NCBI RefSeq assembly: GCF_008124525.1
Contig: NZ_VNHJ01000002.1
Coordinates: forward strand, 310,001-374,000
Length of the DNA: 64,000 bases
Source: Oceanicella actignis
Lineage (GTDB): Bacteria > Pseudomonadota > Alphaproteobacteria > Rhodobacterales > Rhodobacteraceae
Direction of reading: 5' to 3'
Numbering within the stretch: the stretch's first letter is position 1; each line of letters begins with the position of its first letter. The notes beneath the pieces were generated by a model. It saw only the letters and a program-made list of their open reading frames with translations, was not told the origin of the DNA and searched no databases. The translations under genes and the position numbers were made by a program. Positions 29,403 through 35,473 of this stretch are shown here, piece by piece.

Positions 29403-29490
29403 GGCGGCTGCTCCTGGCGTGGTTCTGCGCGGGGCGCCCGCCGCCCCGCGCCGCGCTTGCGGCGGGCGGCGCCCGCCGCGGCCGGCCCTG

Positions 29491-30099
29491 TCAGGCCGAG
29501 CCCCAGCGGATCTGGCAGATCTCGGCCGAGCGGCCGTCGAAATCCCACACCCGGCCGCGGTCGCGCACGCGGCCCTGATCGGCCTTTGCGATGGTCACGT
29601 CCGGGCCCATCCAGTAGCCGGTGTTGACGACCTTGACCTCCTCGCCCGGCTCGGCACCCTCGATCGGCGTGACCGCGCCCTTGATCTTGCGGCCCACGGT
29701 CAGGCGGCGCGTCTTGCCCTCGGTCTCGTAGGTCACGGGCTGGCGCTCGGCGCCCAGGAACTCGCCCACCAGGACCGAGAACAGCCCCGTCGTGCCGCGC
29801 GCCTGCCCCGAGAAGATCCTGACCAGCGCGTCGAAGGCCTCGTCCGAGGCGCGCTCGTCGATATAGGCGGCGGCCTTCCAGTTGCCGCGCGCCATCAGGC
29901 CGGGGATGTCCAGAAGCATGCCGATGTTCAGCCCCGACAGGTCGACGCCGTTGAAATGGCCCTTGTCGATGCGCACGCCCATCCAGGCCTGGCAGTAGCC
30001 CTCGGTGGGCGGATGCTTGCCCAGGCTCACCACGCACGGGCAGAACACCGTGCAGTTGCAGTTGAGGATCAGCTCCCCCTCGATCTTCCAGTCGTCCAT
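29491..30099 (-). CDS. DUF1326 domain protein with N-terminal cysteine cluster
   Basis: A 202-residue protein of unknown function. It begins DDWKIEGELILNCNCTVFCPC, a C-x-C-x3-C-x-C cluster (Cys14, 16, 20, 22) characteristic of DUF1326, followed by GYCQAW and beta-rich sequence. The cluster is suggestive of metal binding, but no ligand is established. There is no signal peptide or transmembrane helix. It begins 11 nt after the DUF2182 gene and 88 nt before dmdA on the same strand, so a four-gene transcript DUF2182-DUF1326-dmdA-acuI is plausible. DUF1326 and DUF2182 genes are often found together. Confidence 0.8.
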   Translation of the reverse strand: MDDWKIEGELILNCNCTVFCPCVVSLGKHPPTEGYCQAWMGVRIDKGHFNGVDLSGLNIGMLLDIPGLMARGNWKAAAYIDERASDEAFDALVRIFSGQARGTTGLFSVLVGEFLGAERQPVTYETEGKTRRLTVGRKIKGAVTPIEGAEPGEEVKVVNTGYWMGPDVTIAKADQGRVRDRGRVWDFDGRSAEICQIRWGSA

Positions 30100-30110
30100 C
30101 GGGCCCCTCC

Positions 30111-30908
30111 CTAGGCAAGCGCGCCGGCGGCCGTCGCGGCCGCGGCGCCGATCAGCGCGAACCCCAGCGGGCGCGTCAGCGGACGTCCCAGCTCGGGCAG
30201 TTTCTCGAGCGTCATGAGGGCGGTCCCCGCCGCCATCCACGCGATGTTCATGGTTCCGCCGACGAAGGCCAGCAGCATCAGCGCCCAGCAGCAGCCGAGG
30301 CAGACCGCGCCCAGCTCGACGCCCATGCGCGCGGCCGCGAGCGGGCCGGGGCGCCAGCGCTCCATGAAGAAGGTCAGCGGCGCGCGGCACTTGCTCAGAC
30401 ACGCCTGCTTGAGCCGGCTGAACTGGTAAAGCCCCGCCAGCGCCAGAAGCGCCGCGTTCAGCCACAGCGCCGTCGCGCGGCCCTCGGCGTCGATCGCGCC
30501 CAGCGCCGACAGCCTTGCCTGCGCCAGCGCCGCCAGGGCCGAAAAGCCCAGCCAGACGGCAAGATACCCGCCCAGCAGCGCGAAGAAGTCGCGCTCGCCC
30601 CCCGCGCCGGCGCGCGTCAGGTCGCGAAAGGCGCGCAGGGCGGGCAGGGCGGTGGGCGCCATCATCGCCGCCGACATCGCCGCCCACATGGCGACAAGCG
30701 CCCAGGGCCGCGCGTCGCGCGCGCCCGCCGCGCAAAGGTCGCGCCACCAGTCGAGGCCAAGCGCCGCCGGCCCCTCGGGCGGGTTCAGCGCCGGGTCCAT
30801 CAGCGCCGCCGCCGACCATGCCGCCAGCGTCAGCGCGTAGAAGCCGATCCAGCCGGGCGCCGCGCCCCAGCGCCGTTCGGCCCTTGCCGGATGTTCGCCC
30901 GCGCTCAT
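30111..30908 (-). CDS. DUF2182 integral membrane protein, putative metal-binding
   Basis: A 265-residue membrane protein with about six to seven hydrophobic segments. Conserved DUF2182 features are MWAAMSAAMMAPT (residues 74-86), YQFSRLKQACLSKCRAP (Cys170 and Cys174) and VCLGCCWALMLLAFVGGTMN (Cys203, 206, 207). The Met- and Cys-rich helices have led to the description 'predicted metal-binding membrane protein'; transport has not been shown as far as I know. First gene of the minus-strand run, divergent from the GntR gene across a 151-nt promoter region. Confidence 0.8.
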   Translation of the reverse strand: MSAGEHPARAERRWGAAPGWIGFYALTLAAWSAAALMDPALNPPEGPAALGLDWWRDLCAAGARDARPWALVAMWAAMSAAMMAPTALPALRAFRDLTRAGAGGERDFFALLGGYLAVWLGFSALAALAQARLSALGAIDAEGRATALWLNAALLALAGLYQFSRLKQACLSKCRAPLTFFMERWRPGPLAAARMGVELGAVCLGCCWALMLLAFVGGTMNIAWMAAGTALMTLEKLPELGRPLTRPLGFALIGAAAATAAGALA

Positions 30909-30965
30909 GCCTCGCCCTCGTCCGCGCCTTGTCCTCGGCCGAAGGTTCCGCGCGGGGGCGGGCGC

Positions 30966-30971
30966 TGTCAA
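30966..30971 (-). promoter_or_regulatory. candidate -35 box for the DUF2182-DUF1326 transcript
   Basis: A perfect TTGACA on the minus strand, 58 nt upstream of the DUF2182 start. The sequence 17 nt downstream (GAACCT) is a poor -10 box, so the promoter is weak or activator-dependent if real. Confidence 0.3.
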
Positions 30972-30978
30972 CGGCAAA

Positions 30979-30987
30979 TGTCTGACA
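30979..30987. promoter_or_regulatory. FadR-type GntR operator candidate
   Basis: A perfect palindrome TGTCTGACA in an AT-rich patch (CAAATGTCTGACAAATG) between the divergent gntR and DUF2182 genes. FadR-subfamily GntR regulators recognise GT-N(0-3)-AC half sites, which this fits. It lies 19 nt upstream of the gntR -35 box and 8 nt upstream of the TTGACA reading toward DUF2182, so one site could serve both directions. Confidence 0.6.
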
Positions 30988-31005
30988 AATGAAAAAATGG
31001 CGGAT

Positions 31006-31034
31006 TTGACCGCGCCGGCGCCCGCTTCTATCCT
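31006..31034 (+). promoter_or_regulatory. sigma-70-type promoter of the gntR gene
   Basis: TTGACC (-35), a 17-nt spacer and TATCCT (-10) end 25 nt before the gntR start codon. This is the best-looking vegetative promoter noticed in the window. Confidence 0.55.
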
Positions 31035-31059
31035 GCCGCCAAACTGCGCGGAGCCCGGC

Positions 31060-31788
31060 ATGAGCATCGAATATCAGCCCCTGACTCGCGAGGGGCTCGG
31101 CGTCCAGATCGCCGACGCGATCCGCGAGGCCATCGTCGAAGGCCGCCTGATGGTGGATGAGCGCCTGCCCGGCGAGACCGAGCTGGCCGAGCGTTTCGGC
31201 GTCTCGCGCGCGACGGTGCGCGAGGCGCTCAAGCGCCTGGCGGCGCAGAACCTGATCCGCACGCGCCGCGGCCCGGCGGGGGGCGCCTTCGTCAACCGGC
31301 TCAGCCGCGACGAGGCGCAGGAGACCATCGTCACCGTCTCGCGCCTGATGATCGGCATGAACGAGATCGACTTCGAATCGGCGGCCGAGGCGCGCTTCGC
31401 GCTCGAGGCCGCATGCCTGCCCCTGGCCGCCGAGCGGCGCGAGGACGCGCATCTGGCCGCCATGCGCGCCGAGGTCGCCGCCCAGCGCGACCCCGAGATC
31501 GACGACGAGGCGTTCTGCGCCTCGGACGTGCGCTTTCACTGCGCGGTGGCCGAGGCGGCGGGCAATCCGATGCTGGCGATGCAGATCTGCGGCGCGGTCG
31601 AGGCCATGCAGCCGCTGATGAACATGCTGACCTACCGGCTGCGCGACCGCAAGGCGGTGGCCGCGCTGCACGAGGGCATGGCCGACGCGCTTGAGGCGCG
31701 CGACGCGGCCGCCGCCCGCGGCCGGCTGGACGAGCTGGCCGCCTATGCCGCGACCCTGGCCGCCGCGCGGCGCGCGCGCGCGGGCTGA
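31060..31788 (+). CDS. GntR-family (FadR/FCD) transcriptional regulator
   Basis: A 242-residue DNA-binding regulator. The N-terminal winged helix has LGVQIADAIREAIVEGRL, LPGETELAERFGVSRATVRE and ALKRLAAQNLIRTRRGP; the C-terminal half is an all-helical FCD effector domain (VRFHCAVAEAAGNPM with likely metal-binding His, then a terminal helix). FCD regulators usually sense small carboxylates or acyl-CoAs. It is divergent from DUF2182-DUF1326-dmdA-acuI with a matching palindrome between. A GntR-type regulator beside dmdA has been described in roseobacters; that this is its counterpart is inference. Start at MSIEYQP fits the promoter. Confidence 0.88.
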   Translation: MSIEYQPLTREGLGVQIADAIREAIVEGRLMVDERLPGETELAERFGVSRATVREALKRLAAQNLIRTRRGPAGGAFVNRLSRDEAQETIVTVSRLMIGMNEIDFESAAEARFALEAACLPLAAERREDAHLAAMRAEVAAQRDPEIDDEAFCASDVRFHCAVAEAAGNPMLAMQICGAVEAMQPLMNMLTYRLRDRKAVAALHEGMADALEARDAAAARGRLDELAAYAATLAAARRARAG

Positions 31789-32094
31789 ACCGCGCGGCGC
31801 CGGGTCCTGGCGCGCGGATCGGGGGCGACCCGGCGCTGGCGCAAGGTCGGCCCGCGGTCGGCGATTGCGCCCTTCGCCCGCCGCGCCGATCCGCCCCGCC
31901 GATCGTCCCGCCGATCGTCCCGGTCCGCCGCGACGGCCGGACGCCTGGCCCCGGTCGGGCGCGCCGGGCCGCGTTCACGATCTTCACGATCGCGCGCGCG
32001 TCGCCGCGGGCCCCTCGCCGCGCGCGCGCCCGCAAGCGAGGATGGCGGCGCTCGCGCGCATCCCGCGCCGCCGCATCGCAAGGAGCCGCCCGCC
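31789..32094. repeat. 306-nt intergenic region with short tandem repeats
   Basis: No gene is seen between gntR and the ThDP enzyme. Two perfect tandem duplications occur: CGCCGATCGTCC twice (31897-31908 and 31909-31920) and TTCACGATC twice (31974-31982 and 31983-31991). They may be slippage products or paired regulator sites; the AGGAG ribosome site of the next gene closes the region. Confidence 0.5.
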
Positions 32095-33723
32095 ATGCCC
32101 GCATCGTCGCATCCGCCCAGCTGCGCCGACGTCATCGCCCGCCGCCTGCATGACGAGGGCGTGCGCCACGCCTTCGGCATTCCCGGCGGCGAGGTGCTGG
32201 CGTTGATCGAGGCGCTCGAGCGCGCGGGCATCCGCTTCCACCTGGCGCGGCACGAGAACGCCGCCGGCTTCATGGCCGAGGGCGTGCACCGCATGACCGG
32301 CGCGCCGGGGGTGCTGGTCGCGACGGTGGGGCCGGGCGTGGCGAATGCGGTCAACGTCGTGGCCAACGCCGCGCAGGATCGCGTGCCGCTGATCGTCGTG
32401 ACCGGGCGCATTCCCGAGGACGAGGCCCTGACCTTCCCCCACCAGGTCTTCGACCACCAGGCGGTGCTGCGTCCGCTGGTCAAGGCCAGCTTCGAGGCCC
32501 GCCCCGGCGCCTGCGGCGCGATGATCGACAAGGCCGTTCGGCTGGCCGCCGATCCGCGCCCGGGCCCGGTGCATGTCGACGTGCCCACAAGCGTCGCCGC
32601 CGCGCCCGAGCGCGCCGCCCCGCCGCCGCCGCGCGCGCGCCTTGGCCCGGCGGCGCCCGCGCCCGGTCCCGCGCTGGACGAGGCGCGCGCCATGTTCCGC
32701 GCCGCGCGCCGCCCGGTGCTGATCGCGGGGCTGGACGTTCTGTCCGAGCCGGGCGCGCCCGAGGCGGTGCGCGCCTTCGCCGAGCGCTTCGGCGTGCCGG
32801 TCGCGACCACCTACAAGGCCAAGGGCGTTCTGCCCGAGGACCACCCGCTGAGCCTTGGCGGGCACGGGCTGTCGCCGCGCTCGGACGCGCTGGTTCTGCC
32901 CTTTCTGCGCAAGGCGGACATGGTCATCTGCGCGGGCTATGATCCGATCGAGATGCGCGCCGGCTGGCGCTATCCGTGGGATCCGGCGCGCGCGGTCGAG
33001 TTCGCCGCCGCGCCTCCCGTCCACCACATGCACCATGCCCGCCGCGCCTGGGTCTGCGGCGTCGCCGCCGGGCTGGCCGCGCTGGCCGAGGGGGCCGAGC
33101 CCGCCGCGCTCTGGCCCGAGGGCGAGCCGGCCGCGCTGCGCAAGGCGCTGGCGCGCGCCTTCGCGCCGCCCGAGGCCTGGGGACCGGGGCAGGCGATCGC
33201 CACTCTGGCGCGGCTCACGCCGCCCGACGCCGTGGTGACCGTGGACACCGGCGCGCACCGCATCCTGCTCAGCCAGATGTGGCGCTGCGCCGCGCCGGGG
33301 CGGCTGCTGCAATCGACGGGGCTTTGCACCATGGGCTGCGCGCTGCCGCTGGCGGCGGGGGCGGCGCTGGGCCGGGCGGGCGCGCGGGTCGTGGCGGTGC
33401 TGGGCGACGGATGCCTCGACATGACGCTGGGCGAGCTGGCCACCTGGCGCGATCTCGGCCTGCCGCTGACCGCGGTCGTGCTGGCCGATGACTCGCTGTC
33501 GCTGATCGAGCTCAAGCAACGCGCCGACGGCCGCCCCGAGGCCGGCGTCGCCTTCGGGCGCAGCGACTATGCCGCCGCCGCCCGCGCCCTGGGCGGACGC
33601 GGGGTCGAGGTCGGCGACGCCGATTCGCTGGCCGCGGCCTATGCCGGGGCGCTGGACGCCGATGCGGGCTTCTCCCTCATCGCCGCGCGCATTCCCCGCG
33701 GCGCCTATGAGGGGCTGATCTGA
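32095..33723 (+). CDS. thiamine diphosphate enzyme, acetolactate synthase-like
   Basis: A 542-residue ThDP-dependent enzyme of the IlvB superfamily. It has the N-terminal Pyr domain with activating Glu54 in ARHENAAGFMAEG, a central domain (RRPVLIAGLDVLSEP) and the C-terminal ThDP motif VLGDGCLDM (GDG at 437-439), ending in LADDSLS. Relatives include acetolactate synthase, sulfopyruvate and oxalyl-CoA decarboxylases. There is no ilvN regulatory subunit nearby and the protein is short for biosynthetic IlvB, so a catabolic role is likelier; the substrate is unknown. Ribosome site AAGGAG. It sits between gntR and a convergent MarR gene. Confidence 0.8.
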   Translation: MPASSHPPSCADVIARRLHDEGVRHAFGIPGGEVLALIEALERAGIRFHLARHENAAGFMAEGVHRMTGAPGVLVATVGPGVANAVNVVANAAQDRVPLIVVTGRIPEDEALTFPHQVFDHQAVLRPLVKASFEARPGACGAMIDKAVRLAADPRPGPVHVDVPTSVAAAPERAAPPPPRARLGPAAPAPGPALDEARAMFRAARRPVLIAGLDVLSEPGAPEAVRAFAERFGVPVATTYKAKGVLPEDHPLSLGGHGLSPRSDALVLPFLRKADMVICAGYDPIEMRAGWRYPWDPARAVEFAAAPPVHHMHHARRAWVCGVAAGLAALAEGAEPAALWPEGEPAALRKALARAFAPPEAWGPGQAIATLARLTPPDAVVTVDTGAHRILLSQMWRCAAPGRLLQSTGLCTMGCALPLAAGAALGRAGARVVAVLGDGCLDMTLGELATWRDLGLPLTAVVLADDSLSLIELKQRADGRPEAGVAFGRSDYAAAARALGGRGVEVGDADSLAAAYAGALDADAGFSLIAARIPRGAYEGLI

Positions 33724-33730
33724 CGGCCCG

Positions 33731-34252
33731 TCAGACCGCCATGGCCAGCTCCAGCGCGCGGGCGTAGTGGCTCTCGCACTGGCAGGCGCAGCCGGGGCGG
33801 CACTTGCCCTGGTTCTGCGGCTCGTCGAAGACCAGGGCGCGGCGCTCGAGCTTGCCGATGGCCGCGTCGAGCGCCTCGCGCTCGGCCGGCGCCAGCCCCT
33901 CCATCAGATAGGCGGCGCGTTCGCCCACGATGCGGCCGACCTCGCTCTGGATCGCGCGCCCCTCGGGCGTCAGGCGGATGAGCTTGATGCGCCGGTCATG
34001 CGGCGATTCGCGCCGGGTGATGAGGCCGCGATCCTCGAGCCGCGACGCCGCGCGGCTCATCGACACCTTGTCCATGGCGACGCGGCGCGCGACCTCGCGC
34101 GTCTCCATCTCGGGGGCCTCGGCGGCGGCGGCCAGAACGCGCCACTCGTCCCGCGTCAGCTGGAAGCGGCCGGCGTAGATCTGCGCCATGGCATGGCTGA
34201 CCGCCTCGGCCATGCGGGCCAGCCGCCAGGGAAAGAATGTCTCGAACTGCAT
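33731..34252 (-). CDS. MarR-family regulator with C-terminal cysteine cluster
   Basis: A 173-residue winged-helix regulator. The MarR core is clear: FQLTRDEWRVLAAAAEAPEM, REVARRVAMDKVSMSRAASR (recognition helix), DRGLITRRESPHDRRIKLI (wing) and LTPEGRAIQSEV. Unusually, the C-terminus carries KCRPGCACQCESHYA: Cys151, 155, 157 and 159 plus His162, a C-x3-C-x-C-x-C pattern that could bind a metal or Fe-S cluster or act as a thiol sensor. It ends 7 nt from the convergent ThDP-enzyme stop. Two palindromes lie upstream of its start. Confidence 0.87.
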   Translation of the reverse strand: MQFETFFPWRLARMAEAVSHAMAQIYAGRFQLTRDEWRVLAAAAEAPEMETREVARRVAMDKVSMSRAASRLEDRGLITRRESPHDRRIKLIRLTPEGRAIQSEVGRIVGERAAYLMEGLAPAEREALDAAIGKLERRALVFDEPQNQGKCRPGCACQCESHYARALELAMAV

Positions 34253-34269
34253 CCGCCCTCTCCTGATCG

Positions 34270-34281
34270 TTGCGGATGCAA
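34270..34281. promoter_or_regulatory. MarR-type operator candidate
   Basis: A perfect dyad TTGC-GGAT-GCAA, 17 nt upstream of the marR start codon and overlapping the expected promoter or leader. TTGC/GCAA half sites are common in MarR operators; autoregulation is inferred. Confidence 0.5.
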
Positions 34282-34307
34282 TCTGTCACATGCGAAAGCG
34301 TCGCGAC

Positions 34308-34321
34308 TTGACTTGCGTCAA
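34308..34321. promoter_or_regulatory. second palindrome upstream of marR
   Basis: TTGAC-TTGC-GTCAA, 14 nt, perfect 5-bp arms, 38 nt from the first dyad. It contains a TTGACG that could be the marR -35 box, and it includes the stop codon of the glycosyltransferase gene upstream. Confidence 0.4.
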
Positions 34322-35274
34322 TTCCGGCGCTCTGCGGACGGCAGCTCTGCCAGAAGCTGGCGGCTGCGCAGCTCGGCCAGCAGGGTGCGGTTGGCGGCCG
34401 CCATGTCGGCCAGCAGCCCGCCCACGGCCAGCGCGCCGCCCACCGCCATCAACCCCGAGCCGATCGCCAGCGACTGCACGTGGCCCGCGCCGTCGCCCGC
34501 CGCCCAGAACCAGGCGAAGCGCCCGAAGGCCCAGACCCCCGGCGCAAGGAACAGCGCCGCCAGCGCGCCGAAGAAGCGCAGCGGGTTGTAGAGCGCGAAC
34601 ACGCGCACGATCACCGCCGCCGAGCGCCACACATACCCGGCCACAGAACGGATGAGCCGCGAGGGGCGCGTGGGCGGGTTGGTGCGGATCGGAACCCAGG
34701 CGACGGGAATGCCCAGCCGCCCCGCCTGGATCAGCGTCTCGAGCGTGTAGGTGTGGCGGTTGAACACGTAAAGCCGCACCGCCGCGTCGCGGTGAATGGC
34801 GCGAAACCCCGAGGGGGCGTCGGGCGCCTCGATTCCGGCGGCGATCTGGACCGCCCAGCTGCCCAGCCGCTGAAGCAGCTTCTTGAGCGGCGAGAAATGC
34901 GCGATCTCGGCGATCGGGCGGCGGCCCACGACCATCTGCGCCTCGCCGCGCAGGATGGGCGCCGTCAGGTCGGGAATGCAGGCGGCGTCATACTGGTTGT
35001 CGGCGTCGGTGTTGACGATGACGTCGGCGCCGGCGCGCAGCGCCGCCTCGAGTCCCGCCATGAAGCCGGCCGCCAGGCCGCGGTTGCGCGGCAGCCGCAC
35101 CACATGGTCCACGCCGCAGGCGCGCGCGACCTCGGCCGTGCCGTCCTCGGACCCGTCGTCGATCACCAGCCATTCCACGCACGAGAATCCCGGCACGTCG
35201 CGCGGAAGCTCGGCCAGCGTCGCGGGCAGCTGCTCGGCCTCGTTGTAGCATGGGATCTGAATGATCAGCTTCAC
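34318..35274 (-). CDS. family 2 glycosyltransferase with C-terminal membrane helices
   Basis: A 318-residue GT-A enzyme resembling dolichol-phosphate-mannose synthase-like transferases. Motifs: LIIQIPCYNEAEQLPATLAE, VIDDGSEDGTAEVA, RNRGLAAGFMAGLEAALRAG, the metal-binding NTDADNQYD, and SGFRAIHRDAAVRLY. Two hydrophobic segments near residues 225-255 and 270-295 anchor it in the inner membrane. Sugar donor and acceptor are unknown. The start appears to be GTG (GTGAAGCTGATC), since the conserved N-terminus begins there and no ATG is near; an AGGGG site precedes it. Divergent from the formate dehydrogenase alpha gene. Confidence 0.85.
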   Translation of the reverse strand: MKLIIQIPCYNEAEQLPATLAELPRDVPGFSCVEWLVIDDGSEDGTAEVARACGVDHVVRLPRNRGLAAGFMAGLEAALRAGADVIVNTDADNQYDAACIPDLTAPILRGEAQMVVGRRPIAEIAHFSPLKKLLQRLGSWAVQIAAGIEAPDAPSGFRAIHRDAAVRLYVFNRHTYTLETLIQAGRLGIPVAWVPIRTNPPTRPSRLIRSVAGYVWRSAAVIVRVFALYNPLRFFGALAALFLAPGVWAFGRFAWFWAAGDGAGHVQSLAIGSGLMAVGGALAVGGLLADMAAANRTLLAELRSRQLLAELPSAERRN

Positions 35275-35473
35275 CGCGCGCCCCTTCGCCTGCCCCTGAC
35301 GGCTCCTCCGGCCCGCACAATGCCTTGCGGCGCGCGCGGGCGCAACGCGGCGCATGTTCGGCGCGCCATGGCGCGAAACCGCCCCGCCGCGTCGATTTCC
35401 GGTCGTCCGAGGGGCGCGCGCGGGTGCATACTCGGCCCCGGCGACAGGTGCGAAGCGGAGCGCGAAGCGGACG

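Noticed and set aside
32095-33723. Biosynthetic acetolactate synthase large subunit (ilvB)
   Set aside because: Short for the family, no ilvN neighbour, and located beside catabolic-type regulators; kept as a ThDP enzyme of unknown substrate.
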